Of a stretch of DNA of 64,000 nucleotides, positions 42,314 to 51,395 are shown one piece after another (position 1 is the first letter of the stretch; the number at the start of each line of letters is the position of its first letter). The DNA is from an uncultured Bacillota bacterium. GTDB taxonomy: Bacteria; Bacillota_I; Bacilli_A; RFN20; CAG-288. The stretch spans positions 62,001 through 126,000 of the forward strand of contig CASESG010000003.1 in NCBI GenBank assembly GCA_949290645.1. The letters run 5' to 3'. The notes beneath the pieces were generated by a model. The model did no database searches and had not been told where the DNA came from. It worked only from the letters and a program-made list of their open reading frames with translations. The position numbers were made by a program, and so were the translations under genes.

Positions 42314-43822
42314 ATGGACAAGAAACAAAGACGTTCGGGAATTCTTCTTCCCATCTCCGCCCTTCCCTCCCCTTACGGCATCGGAACCCTGGGCAAGGAG
42401 GCCTATGGTTTTGTCGACTTCCTCTCCCGCTCCGGCTCCAAGATTTGGCAGATCCTGCCTCTTGGCGTGACAAGCTATGGCGACAGCCCCTATCAGTCCT
42501 TCTCCGCCAAGGGACTCAACTACTACTTCCTCGACCTCGACATCCTCATCGAGAAGGGACTCCTCACCAAGGAAGAGGTCATGAGCTGCGACATGGGGGA
42601 CAACCCCTCCAAGATCGACTACGGGAAGCTCTTCGAGAACCGCATTCCCCTTCTCAAGAAGGCCTTCTCCCGCTTCGATCGCACCAACATCGCCTTCGAG
42701 ACCTTCGTGAGGGAGGAGGAGTACAAGGACTTCGCCTTTTACATGACCTTGAAGTCCCTCCACGACTTCCGTCCCTATTACGAGTGGAAAGACGAGTCCA
42801 GACACTACTCCAGGGAGCTTGAGGAGAAGGTCATCAAAGAGCACGAGGACCTCTATCTCTTCTACGTCTGGACACAGTACGAATTCCTCATCCAGTATCA
42901 CAAGCTCAAGCACTACGCCAACGCCCGCGGAATCGAGATCATGGGAGACATCCCCCTCTATCTCTCAAGGGATTCGGTCGAATGCTACAAGAATCCGGAA
43001 CTCTTCCTCTTCGACCAGAAGGGAGAGCCGACCTATGTCGCCGGCTGCCCTCCGGACTACTTCGCTCCCAAGGGACAGCTCTGGGGAAACCCCATCTTCG
43101 ACTGGGAGAGGATGAAGGAGAACCACTATGCGTTCTTCCGCAATCGCCTCGACTATTCCCTGAGCCTCTATGACATCCTTCGCATCGATCACTTTCGCGG
43201 CCTTGCCGCCTACTACCGCATCCCTTACGGCAGGGAAGATGCCGTCGTCGGGGAATGGGTCGACGGCCCGGGCATCGCTCTCTTCGAGGGGAGGCTGGAC
43301 GATCCGATCGTCGCCGAAGATCTCGGCTTCATGGACGACAAGGTGAGGAAGCTCCTCAAGGAGACGGGCTTCCCAGGAATGAAGGTCCTGGAATTCGCCT
43401 TCGACGGAAGCAAGGACAACGAACACCTTCCTTCCAACTGCACGGAGAACTACTTCGGCTATACCGGGACGCACGACAACATGCCGATCTACGGCTATCT
43501 CACGACGCTCGACGAGAACGGACTTCAGACCTACCGCAGGACCCTGAGGGAGGAGTGCGAGAAGTTTGGCGTCCCCTATCGGGGCGACGCCCCCAAGGAT
43601 TTGGCCCGGACGACCGTCTCCCTCAGCTACTGTTTGAAGACGATGGCCAACATCGTCCCCATCCAGGATCTGCTCCTTCTTGGAAACGAGAGCCGGATGA
43701 ACACGCCTTCTTTGCTCTCCGACCAGAACTGGAGCTATCGGACAAAGAAGGAAAACTTCAGCGAGGCACTGGTCAAGCAGATCCAGGAAGACCGCCATCT
43801 GGGAAGAAGGGACGGAAATTGA
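42314..43822 (+). CDS. malQ: 4-alpha-glucanotransferase (amylomaltase)
   Basis: 502 residues, full-length GH77. The enzyme transfers maltosyl units between maltodextrins in the cytoplasm. SGILLPISALPSPYGIG is the family N-terminus; the nucleophile Asp is in ILRIDHFRG; the acid/base Glu in VAEDLGF; the C-terminal GTHDN motif is intact. GAGG precedes the ATG. It is divergent from the GH13 gene and coupled to the next gene by a TTGA overlap. Together with the two GH13 enzymes it gives a cytoplasmic maltodextrin pathway. Confidence 0.94.
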   Translation: MDKKQRRSGILLPISALPSPYGIGTLGKEAYGFVDFLSRSGSKIWQILPLGVTSYGDSPYQSFSAKGLNYYFLDLDILIEKGLLTKEEVMSCDMGDNPSKIDYGKLFENRIPLLKKAFSRFDRTNIAFETFVREEEYKDFAFYMTLKSLHDFRPYYEWKDESRHYSRELEEKVIKEHEDLYLFYVWTQYEFLIQYHKLKHYANARGIEIMGDIPLYLSRDSVECYKNPELFLFDQKGEPTYVAGCPPDYFAPKGQLWGNPIFDWERMKENHYAFFRNRLDYSLSLYDILRIDHFRGLAAYYRIPYGREDAVVGEWVDGPGIALFEGRLDDPIVAEDLGFMDDKVRKLLKETGFPGMKVLEFAFDGSKDNEHLPSNCTENYFGYTGTHDNMPIYGYLTTLDENGLQTYRRTLREECEKFGVPYRGDAPKDLARTTVSLSYCLKTMANIVPIQDLLLLGNESRMNTPSLLSDQNWSYRTKKENFSEALVKQIQEDRHLGRRDGN

Positions 43823-44700
43823 AGAATCTCCGCCGCATCGCCTTCTATCCGACGGCACAAGCGCTGATCGCCTGTCAAAAGGGCTTCCTAGTCAAGAACC
43901 GGGAGGAGCTTTCCTATTACGAGGGGAAGAGGAAAGGATACACTCTTTTCCCCTGTCCGATGTACAGCCGGAAGATCGTCCTCTCCCCAGACGGGAAAAG
44001 GGCCTTCCTTCAGAACGGACTCTTCTCCGCAAAGGGCTTTTTCTTCGAACTTGACAAGCCCAACCAAAGACAGGAACTGGAGCTTGATTCGGGGACGATC
44101 CTATTGGATTGCTGCTATTCCGAAGACGGGTCGTTCTTCTACTTGACCAGGGACAAGAGCAAGACTTCCCTGTGGAAGATCAGGGATGGTCTAAGAGAGA
44201 AAGTTTTGGACATCTCCTCGATGGATGACCGGATTGGCTATTCGAGACAGTGGAATGTCTTGATTCTCTTTGACCGGAGAGGACGCTTCTCCTTTGTCAG
44301 CCAAGGAGAAATCTGCTTCTCTTTCCTTCACCCAGGTTCGAGAAAGGTCTATCCCTATCGGGAAGGAAACCTTCTCCTTGCCGATTCCCCGAAGGGATTC
44401 CTCCTTCTCAGCCGCAGCGGGAAGGTCCTCAAGAGGATGGATTTCCTTCTTCCCTCGGAGGAGAAGGAGGAGATCGTCGACTTCGTCCTTCTTGAGGAGA
44501 AGGATCGGATCTTCGTCCTGACGAAGAGGGCACAGAGGAGCAACATCTATGTCTTCGGGGCCAAGGACTTTGCGCTGAAGGAAGCTTTCCTCGACAACAA
44601 AAAAGAGGTTGACGGCATCGCCACGGATGGCAACACCATCAGCCTCAAGTCTCGATTCGGAATCGAACTCTTTTCGGTGAGGGCCGAGAGAGAGGATTAG
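43819..44700 (+). CDS. Hypothetical beta-propeller-like protein coupled to malQ
   Basis: 293 residues starting at TTG 43819, inside the malQ stop (TTGA overlap); GGGAAGAAGG upstream fits a ribosome binding site. Repeats such as LSPDGKRAFL, YSEDGSFFYLT and GNLLLAD with alternating hydrophobic strands suggest a six- or seven-blade propeller. No signal peptide. Not assigned to a family; the coupling suggests a role near glycogen or maltodextrin metabolism, which is inference only. Confidence 0.55.
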   Translation: MKNLRRIAFYPTAQALIACQKGFLVKNREELSYYEGKRKGYTLFPCPMYSRKIVLSPDGKRAFLQNGLFSAKGFFFELDKPNQRQELELDSGTILLDCCYSEDGSFFYLTRDKSKTSLWKIRDGLREKVLDISSMDDRIGYSRQWNVLILFDRRGRFSFVSQGEICFSFLHPGSRKVYPYREGNLLLADSPKGFLLLSRSGKVLKRMDFLLPSEEKEEIVDFVLLEEKDRIFVLTKRAQRSNIYVFGAKDFALKEAFLDNKKEVDGIATDGNTISLKSRFGIELFSVRAERED

Positions 44701-45422
44701 CGGGAAGCGAAGGAGCAACTCTTGATCAGGGTCGTTCCCTCCTGCTTGCAGATCCTCTCCGCTTCGTCGATCAGAAACGTCCCCAGTCCCTTGCTGCGAT
44801 AGCCTTCGCTGACATAGGTGCGGGAGAGAACCCTTTCGGTCTTGTTCCTCTTTCCCATGTCGACATAGGCGACGACAGTTCCCCTGCGGTCGATGAGAGA
44901 GATGCGGACGCCGTCGAAGATCTTGTCCAGGAGCATGCCCTGCAGCAGGCCTTTCTTCTGAGGGACGGCCTTGGGGAAGTATTTCTCAAGCTCGGCAAGA
45001 AGCTTCTCCTTCATGCTCTTGAGCTCCCCGGTGGTGAAGCGGTTCTTGTCGCTGAGGAAGTCCACCTGCGGAAGGGAGAAGGCCGGCTTGTAGTCGAGAG
45101 CCTTCAGGTCATCCTCCTTGCGGGGGACAAGAAGGGTGTCCAGATGTCCGTCCTTGGAGGAGCACATCTCGATGTCGACTCTCACGGCATTTGTGGCATC
45201 GTGGATGGCGTGGGCGATCTGTCCCATCTCCGTCAGGTATTCGTTTCTCTTGTGGAATTCCAGCTCGTAGATGGCCTGGACATGCTCCTTGCAGAGGAAG
45301 AGACACATTCCGGGATAGGGCTGATGCTCATGAAGCATCAAGTATCCCGCCTTGGTCTCGACCAAGAAGTAGGGATTCCTCCCCTCCTTCAGCTTTTCGA
45401 TCAGTTCACAGTTCTCGCACAT
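44697..45422 (-). CDS. HIT-like domain fused to GNAT acetyltransferase
   Basis: 241 residues from ATG 45420-45422, preceded by AAGGAGAG. Residues 1-115 follow the HIT fold: CENCELIEKL, GYLMLHEHQPYPGMCLFLCKEHV and DGHLDTLLVPR. The last should be the His triad HxHxH, but here it is H-L-D-T-L, so normal hydrolase chemistry is doubtful. Residues 150-241 are an acetyltransferase fold: ISLIDRRGTVVAYVDMG, TYVSEGYRSKGLGTFLIDEA (the acetyl-CoA loop) and IKSCSF. The last 4 bases overlap the convergent gene. The substrate is unknown. Confidence 0.7.
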   Translation of the reverse strand: MCENCELIEKLKEGRNPYFLVETKAGYLMLHEHQPYPGMCLFLCKEHVQAIYELEFHKRNEYLTEMGQIAHAIHDATNAVRVDIEMCSSKDGHLDTLLVPRKEDDLKALDYKPAFSLPQVDFLSDKNRFTTGELKSMKEKLLAELEKYFPKAVPQKKGLLQGMLLDKIFDGVRISLIDRRGTVVAYVDMGKRNKTERVLSRTYVSEGYRSKGLGTFLIDEAERICKQEGTTLIKSCSFASR

Positions 45423-45497
45423 GACGTTCTCTCCTTCGGAATGAAATTGTAAAGACAACAAACATTTTAGCATAAAGGAAGAGGGACAACCTAGAGA

Positions 45498-46439
45498 TCA
45501 TTCTTTCTCTTCTTCCTTCTCAAGATAGAAAAGGACATCCTTGACCTGGGAGAGGCTAGAAAGAGGAGAGCCGGAGGCATTTCTGTGACCTCCCCCTCCG
45601 AAATGCCTTGCGATCTTCTCGACATCGCCGGTGGTGTTGGCTCGATATTCGACCCGGATTCCGCTGTCCTCCTTCTCGACGAAGAAGATAGCGAATTCCT
45701 TGTCATCGAGACCCAAGATCATCGAGACCTCGTTGCTGATGTCGTTCTGCCCTAGGCCCAGGGGAAGGTAGTCTTCCTTCCTGATCACGCAATAGCAGGC
45801 ATTTCTCGTGAACCGGTAATGGGTGTAGAGGAAGGAGAGGAACTTCAATTTGGACTCGTTCGGCTTGTTGACTTCCTTGAGGATCTGGGAAGGATCCTTG
45901 ATCTTCGCAGCGAATTTCATCGCCGCCTCGAAGGTCTCCTTCCGGGCGTCCAGGCGGAAGGTGTCGCTGTCGGTGACAAGGCCCAGGAAGAAAGCCTTGG
46001 CGCACTCTTCGTCATAGTCCAGATGAAGTTCCTCCAAAAAGAGGGAGAGGACATAGGTGCAGCTCGGGGCATCGACGATCCGGTAGCTCAGTTTGTCCCT
46101 GCCCTTCGTCCCAGGGATGTGATGGTCGATGATGACGATTTCCTTGGCGAGAGAGGATCGCCGGTCTTCCGAGCGTTCGGTGTCGGAATGGTCGAGAAGG
46201 ATTCCGAGGCTCTCCTTGATCGTCTTCTCGTCGACCTCGTCTCCTTCCTCCAGAAAAGCAGGAAGAGAGGAAGGCCTTGTTCCGCTGACGAGGACTCTCT
46301 TGTCTGGAAAAAGAGATTGAAGGAGATGCTTCAATCCCCTTGTCGAACCCACGCAATCGCCGTCGGGATCCTTGTGCCCGAAGAGGACGATGGACGGATA
46401 TTCCTTGATCTTCGTATAGATTCTCTCCGCGATGGTCAT
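45498..46439 (-). CDS. nrnA: DHH/DHHA1 phosphoesterase (NrnA-like nanoRNase / pAp phosphatase)
   Basis: 313 residues. GHKDPDGDCVGS gives the first metal-binding motif, IIDHHI the DHH motif, and GGGGHRNASG the DHHA1 substrate motif. NrnA degrades 2-5 nt RNAs and, in several Bacillota, dephosphorylates pAp. The start at 46439 has AAAGGGGAG upstream. Monocistronic, divergent from the phn-type operon. Confidence 0.9.
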   Translation of the reverse strand: MTIAERIYTKIKEYPSIVLFGHKDPDGDCVGSTRGLKHLLQSLFPDKRVLVSGTRPSSLPAFLEEGDEVDEKTIKESLGILLDHSDTERSEDRRSSLAKEIVIIDHHIPGTKGRDKLSYRIVDAPSCTYVLSLFLEELHLDYDEECAKAFFLGLVTDSDTFRLDARKETFEAAMKFAAKIKDPSQILKEVNKPNESKLKFLSFLYTHYRFTRNACYCVIRKEDYLPLGLGQNDISNEVSMILGLDDKEFAIFFVEKEDSGIRVEYRANTTGDVEKIARHFGGGGHRNASGSPLSSLSQVKDVLFYLEKEEEKE

Positions 46440-46850
46440 CTTTCTTCTCCCCTTTCCTTGACTTGAAGACGATTCATTTTTGAATCGCCCCTCTTCCCTG
46501 TCAAGGAAAAACGAAGAAAAATGGAAAGAAAGAGACGGCAAATGGCGAAAGGCCTTACATCCTCGCTTGCTGGAACGGGGAAGGACTCGGGAGGGAGAAA
46601 GAAAAGAAGGAGAGGAAGAGAAATAATAATTCGACGGAAAGACCGAAAGAGATGAGCTCACGGAAGGGGAGGAAAGACGTTTTCAAGTGAAAGAAACCCC
46701 TTACATCACTGCTCTGAAAATATGCCAAATATCATCAGAATATGAAAAAAATCAACAAAAATTTAACGATTATTTTACAATTGGGGAATGGCAAGAAAGA
46801 AATCGGTGGTATTATGGAAGTCGAAGAACAGACTTTTCAAGGAGGAAACA
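46440..46850. other. 411-base intergenic region with purine-rich tract and phn promoter
   Basis: From about 46500 to 46690 the plus strand is almost pure A/G, with no gene. The nonamer CCTTACATC occurs at about 46553 and again at about 46702. A candidate promoter reads TCAACA (46752-46757), 18 bases, TACAAT (46776-46781). No riboswitch fold is recognised. Confidence 0.5.
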
Positions 46851-48026
46851 ATGAAAAAGTCCAAGTCTCTGTTGCTGTCTGTGTTGATGGCCGGTGCGAC
46901 TCTTCTTCCCTTGTCCTCTTGCGGAAACAACGACAAAGTCATCCGTCTTCAGCTGACCGCCTCCAAGCCGGGCGATGTCCTCACTCAGTCTGCCACGGCC
47001 CTGGAACCCTATCTCGAGGCGGAGATGCCGGGCTATGACTTCAAGATCACGGTCGGAACGGATTTCGCCGCCGACGGAACGGGTCTTGCGGCCGGCACGA
47101 TTGATGCGGCGTTCATGACGGCTTCCACCTTCGCCACCACCGAGATCGCCGAGCCGGGCAAGGTCGAGATGATCCTTCGCTCCACCCGAGCTGGCTTCAA
47201 GGTCATCGAAGACTTCGCCGACAAGGATGGCGATCACACCAGCGCAGAGGCTCGTGAGCTCCAGCTTGCGGCCATGAACGGCAAGGACGGATACAAGTAT
47301 CGTGGCGAGGCCAGCAAGGATCCGGTTTCCTACTATTATGCCGAGTGCATCATCAAGAAGGACAAGGTCGCCGAGTTCGATCTCAACAAGGATGGTGCCA
47401 TCACTCTCGACGAGCTCGCCGGCAAGACGATCTGCATGCAGGCTGCCACCTCTCCGGCTGGCTACTCCTATCCTCGCTATGCCTTCAGCCAGGTCAAGGA
47501 AGGTCCCAATGGCGAGAAGTGGGAGAACGGAATGACCATGGTCACCTCCGGAACCCCCGATGCATCCAAGGGCGAATACCTCTATGTCAAGGGAAGCGGC
47601 TATTCCACCGACTTCAACAACCTCATGGACGGACAGTACGATGCCCTGTGGGGATACATGGACGTCCGTCTTGATGCCTTCAATGGCGGAAGCGGCTGGG
47701 AGAAGTGGAAGGGAGACGAAGGTGTCTTCCAGGACAAGACCTACACGGTCGCTCTGACCCAGGGCATCCTCAACGACGGTGTCGCCGTCCGTTCGAGCCT
47801 TGATGCCGAGGTCAAGAAGGGCATCGCCGATGCCTTCAAGAAGCTCGTCAAGGAAGGCGACATGAAGGACGACGGCAAGGTCAACGACGTCGATGGCGAC
47901 GGCAAGGCCTCTCCGGCTTACATCATCAACTCACTCTACACCCACACCGGCTATGTGGATGCGAAGAATTCGGACTACGAGGAAGAGATCGAATTCCAGA
48001 AGTGGTCCGCTCAGAACCTGAAGTGA
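46851..48026 (+). CDS. phnD: PhnD-like phosphonate/phosphite-type substrate-binding lipoprotein with EF-hand-like loops
   Basis: 391 residues from ATG 46851 (AAGGAGG 5 bases upstream). Lipobox LSSC with Cys24. The periplasmic-binding-protein core follows the PhnD pattern: lobe I VGTDFAADGTGLAAGTIDAAFM, then ICMQAATSPAGYSYPRYAF. Three Asp-rich loops resemble EF-hands: DKDGDHTS (124-131), DLNKDGAITLDE (177-188, a complete 12-residue loop) and DVDGDGKAS near the C-terminus. Such calcium loops are not usual for PhnD. The gene heads a four-gene importer operon. The substrate could be phosphonate, phosphite or another oxyanion; no C-P lyase genes are present. Confidence 0.85.
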   Translation: MKKSKSLLLSVLMAGATLLPLSSCGNNDKVIRLQLTASKPGDVLTQSATALEPYLEAEMPGYDFKITVGTDFAADGTGLAAGTIDAAFMTASTFATTEIAEPGKVEMILRSTRAGFKVIEDFADKDGDHTSAEARELQLAAMNGKDGYKYRGEASKDPVSYYYAECIIKKDKVAEFDLNKDGAITLDELAGKTICMQAATSPAGYSYPRYAFSQVKEGPNGEKWENGMTMVTSGTPDASKGEYLYVKGSGYSTDFNNLMDGQYDALWGYMDVRLDAFNGGSGWEKWKGDEGVFQDKTYTVALTQGILNDGVAVRSSLDAEVKKGIADAFKKLVKEGDMKDDGKVNDVDGDGKASPAYIINSLYTHTGYVDAKNSDYEEEIEFQKWSAQNLK

Positions 48027-48052
48027 CAAGCCTTCGCGCTTTGAGGTAAATC

Positions 48053-48817
48053 ATGATTCGTTTTGAAAACGTCTCCAAAGTTTACCCCGAAGGCACCAAG
48101 GCATTGGCCAATGTCAACCTCACCATCCAGGATGGGGAGTTTGTCTGTATCATCGGTCTCTCAGGAGCGGGCAAGTCCACGCTCCTGAGGACCATCAACA
48201 GGATGCACGACATTTCGTCGGGCACCCTTTTTGTCAACGATGTCAACGTCAGCCAATGCAATGGCAAGAAGCTTCGGGAACTTCGCCGTGGAATCGGCAT
48301 GATCTTCCAGTCCTTCAACCTCGTCTCTCGCGTCAACGTCTACAAGAACGTCCTCTCCGGAAGGGCCGGATATCACAGCTTTTGGGGTGTTCTCTTCTCC
48401 CATTATTCTCAAGAAGAGAAATTGCTTGCGTTGAAGAACCTTGAATTGATGGGCATTCTCGACAAGGCGTATCAAAGAGCGGACAAGCTCTCCGGTGGTC
48501 AGCAACAACGCGTTGCCTTGGCCAGGGCCTTGACCCAGAACCCCAAGATCATCCTGGCTGACGAGCCGACTGCCTCCCTTGATCCCTTGACGTCGAGGCA
48601 AGTCATGGATGACTTCCTTCGCATCAACAAGGAACTCGGAATCACCATCATCGCCAACATGCACCATGTCGACCTGTCCAAGAAATATGCGACGCGGATC
48701 CTCGGGATCAAGGCGGGGGAGATCGTCTTCGACGGAACGCCGGAACAGTTGGACGACAAGGCGCTTCGGACGATCTACGGAAGAAGCCTGAATTCCAGCG
48801 AGATCCTGGAGAAGTGA
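48053..48817 (+). CDS. phnC: Phosphonate-type ABC transporter ATP-binding protein
   Basis: 254 residues: Walker A GLSGAGKST, PhnC-typical FQSFNLVSRVNVYKNVLSGR, signature LSGGQQQR, Walker B ILADEPT, and the H-loop HHVD. It powers import through the two permeases that follow. GAGGT precedes the ATG, 26 bases after phnD; one base separates its stop from the next start. Confidence 0.92.
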   Translation: MIRFENVSKVYPEGTKALANVNLTIQDGEFVCIIGLSGAGKSTLLRTINRMHDISSGTLFVNDVNVSQCNGKKLRELRRGIGMIFQSFNLVSRVNVYKNVLSGRAGYHSFWGVLFSHYSQEEKLLALKNLELMGILDKAYQRADKLSGGQQQRVALARALTQNPKIILADEPTASLDPLTSRQVMDDFLRINKELGITIIANMHHVDLSKKYATRILGIKAGEIVFDGTPEQLDDKALRTIYGRSLNSSEILEK

Positions 48818-48818
48818 C

Positions 48819-49955
48819 ATGAGCGCAGTCCAAGATCCCAATTACGGACGCTATGTCCTGCCCCGGAAGGAACGCTATTCCTCCTTCCAGGCCCGCTATC
48901 GGGAAATCCATGAGGAGAAAAAGAAGGAGAGAGAAGAATACCTCTCTTCCAAGAAGAAGCTCCTGAGCATCCGGAAGGAGAAGAGGAAAGAAGGGATGGG
49001 CTATCTTGCCTCCCGTAACTTCGTCCTTCCCTCCCTGCTCAACCTCACGCAGAAGCACAAGGCCAAGATCGATGAGATCAAGGGCGAGAGCAAGGAAAAC
49101 CGGATGGTCGTCTTCCCCTTCCGCCTCTTCTACAAGCCGATTTCCTATAACGGCAGCCACCTTCTCAAGCCTCAGGGCAAGAGCATCGTCGTCGGCCTTG
49201 TCCTCTTGGCCATCTTCGTCTTCTCCTTCTACATGTGCGATCCCGCAAGCGCCGTCTTCAACCCCGACCAGATCGGAGCCATCTTCAGCCAGCTCTTCGG
49301 CCCGCAGGGAGGCATGTCCTCCATCCACACCTGGGCGGATTGGTGGGCCTACATGGGAAATACCGCTGTCCCCCTCATCTGGGAGACCTTCATGATGATG
49401 TTCGTCGCCACGGTCATCGGCTGTCTCCTCTCGATTCCCTTCATGATCCTGTGCTCCACCAACATCATCAAGAACAAGGTCGTCACCGGGACGAACCATG
49501 TCCTGCTCAACATCATCCGCACCTTCCCGACGGTCGTCTTGGCCATCATCGGCGTCGCCTTCTTCGGCATCTCCAACCTGGCCGGCATCTTTGCCATGGT
49601 CGTCTTCACCGCCGGCATCATGATCAAGATCATGTTCGAATTCATCGAGACGGTCGACATGAATCCCTATGAGGCCTCCGTCTCCACGGGCGCAAGCAAG
49701 CCCCAGGCCTTTGTCGTCTCCATCGTCCCGCAGATCATCCCTGCCTTCCTCTCCAACGCCCTCTACACCTTCGAGATCAACATCCGCGCCTCGGTCGTGC
49801 TCGGCTTTGTCGGAGCGGGCGGCATCGGAATCGAGATTTCGAACTCCATCGGCGAGTACAAATACAATCAGGTCGGAGCCATCCTCGTCCCCCTCTTCAT
49901 CCTGGTCGTCGTGCTCCAGCTGATCTCCAATACGCTCAAGAAGAGGACGATGTGA
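48819..49955 (+). CDS. phnE: Phosphonate-type ABC permease with long cytoplasmic N-terminus
   Basis: 378 residues. The first 120 are highly charged and helical (runs of Lys, Glu and Arg), then six membrane helices with the permease EAA loop (YEASVSTGASKPQ ... PQIIPAF). A normal PhnE is about 260-290 residues, so the N-terminal part is an addition. Translation is nearly continuous with phnC. Confidence 0.87.
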   Translation: MSAVQDPNYGRYVLPRKERYSSFQARYREIHEEKKKEREEYLSSKKKLLSIRKEKRKEGMGYLASRNFVLPSLLNLTQKHKAKIDEIKGESKENRMVVFPFRLFYKPISYNGSHLLKPQGKSIVVGLVLLAIFVFSFYMCDPASAVFNPDQIGAIFSQLFGPQGGMSSIHTWADWWAYMGNTAVPLIWETFMMMFVATVIGCLLSIPFMILCSTNIIKNKVVTGTNHVLLNIIRTFPTVVLAIIGVAFFGISNLAGIFAMVVFTAGIMIKIMFEFIETVDMNPYEASVSTGASKPQAFVVSIVPQIIPAFLSNALYTFEINIRASVVLGFVGAGGIGIEISNSIGEYKYNQVGAILVPLFILVVVLQLISNTLKKRTM

Positions 49956-49956
49956 C

Positions 49957-51075
49957 ATGGAAAAGATCAACATGGAACTGGAACGGGAAAGAGCGGAATC
50001 CAAGAGAAGAAATGCCCTCGCCCGTGCCCAAGCCAAGAAGGAAAAGAGCGAGCAGCTCTTCGCCTTGAGGAAAGAGATCGAGACGAGAAAGGAAAGCCTG
50101 CTTGCGGAGATCGAGGAGAAGAAGAAGGACGAGACCCTCTCGGAAGAAGAGAGAAAGAACCAGATTCAGATTCTCAGGAAGGAGGCCAAGAAGCTCTCTC
50201 CCTATTTCCGCAGGGAGAAGAAAAACATCAACACCCAGTGCCGCTTCCAGTCCCGCAACCGCCACTTCCTCTCGGCCTTGGATGCCTTCCTCTCCCGCCC
50301 TCCGATGTGGGTCGTCAATCTCGTCACCGTCCTCATCTTCCTCGGAATCTTCCTCTACTTCGGAATCGGCTCCGGACTCTTCTCTCCCAGCAGCGGCTCG
50401 AGCACGAACCTGTCCCTCTTCTTTCACGGGCTCTTCGTCCCCGACTACGACCTCTTCTTCGGGACGGGAAACTACGACTTCATGCAATCTGTCCTCTACC
50501 TCTGCCTCCAGACCTTCGGCATCGCCTTCGTCGGAACCCTCTTCTCCGCCATCCTCTCACTGCCCTTCGGTTTCTTTGCCAGCAAGAAGCTCTTCGGAAG
50601 GTGGTCTTATATCTCGATGGTCCTTCTCATCGTCATCCGCACCATCCCCGAGATCGTCTTCTGCTTCGTCATGGTTCGCATCACCGGCTTTGGTCCTATC
50701 ACGGGCGTTGTCGTCCTCTCCATCCAGTCCATCGGCATGATCGGCAAGATGTATTCCGACAACCTCGACTCCATCGACATGACTTTCCTGGAAGCCTTGG
50801 ATGCCGCCGGGGCCAGCCCACTTTCCAAGATCCGTCTCGGTGTCCTTCCCCAGGTCTTCCCCAACTTCATCTCCACGATCCTCTACCGCTTCGACCTCAA
50901 CCTCCGCACGGCCTCCATCCTTGGACTTGTCGGCGCAGGTGAGCTCGGAAGACTGATCCTCACCTATTCCGCCAATGCCAACTGGCCGCAGCTGGGAGCC
51001 CTCATTTGGGGACTTCTTGTCATGGTTCTTCTTGTCGACTTCTGCTCCACCAAAATCCGCAAGCATCTCGTCTAA
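49957..51075 (+). CDS. phnE: Second phosphonate-type ABC permease with coiled-coil-like N-terminus
   Basis: 372 residues. Residues 1-108 are a charged, Glu/Lys/Arg-rich, coiled-coil-like segment; six membrane helices follow with EAA loop LEALDAAGASPLSK ... PQVFPNF. It should pair with the preceding permease to form the channel. One base separates the two genes; a strong terminator follows. Confidence 0.87.
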   Translation: MEKINMELERERAESKRRNALARAQAKKEKSEQLFALRKEIETRKESLLAEIEEKKKDETLSEEERKNQIQILRKEAKKLSPYFRREKKNINTQCRFQSRNRHFLSALDAFLSRPPMWVVNLVTVLIFLGIFLYFGIGSGLFSPSSGSSTNLSLFFHGLFVPDYDLFFGTGNYDFMQSVLYLCLQTFGIAFVGTLFSAILSLPFGFFASKKLFGRWSYISMVLLIVIRTIPEIVFCFVMVRITGFGPITGVVVLSIQSIGMIGKMYSDNLDSIDMTFLEALDAAGASPLSKIRLGVLPQVFPNFISTILYRFDLNLRTASILGLVGAGELGRLILTYSANANWPQLGALIWGLLVMVLLVDFCSTKIRKHLV

Positions 51076-51092
51076 AAGGAAAACAGCAAATC

Positions 51093-51140
51093 AATCGGCT
51101 TCTCTCCTCTTGAAAGAGAGGAAATAAGCCGATTTTTTTG
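51093..51140 (+). terminator. Terminator of the phn-type operon
   Basis: AATCGGCTT pairs with AAGCCGATT around an inner CTCTCCTCT/AGAGAGG stem, followed by seven T. Confidence 0.8.
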
Positions 51141-51395
51141 TGGGAAGAGGAAATGGATAGCGTTGCGCAGAGTGCGAGGAGATCTATTGGAAGACAGAAA
51201 GAACGGAAAAACATGGGAGTGATACGCACGCTGTAATCGGAGGAACATTTCCTATTGCTTGGGGCCTTCGACCGTATGTGGTTGCAGGAGAGGGATAGAT
51301 CACCAGAACAAAGACATACTCGGGAAGTAAGCGCCAAAGATCCGGTCTTGCAAAATCCTGGGAACCCCGGCGCCACATCGAAAAAGAGGAGGGTT

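Noticed and set aside
46440-46850. Riboswitch upstream of the phn-type operon
   Set aside because: The region is almost pure purine and offers few complementary segments; no known aptamer core was recognised.
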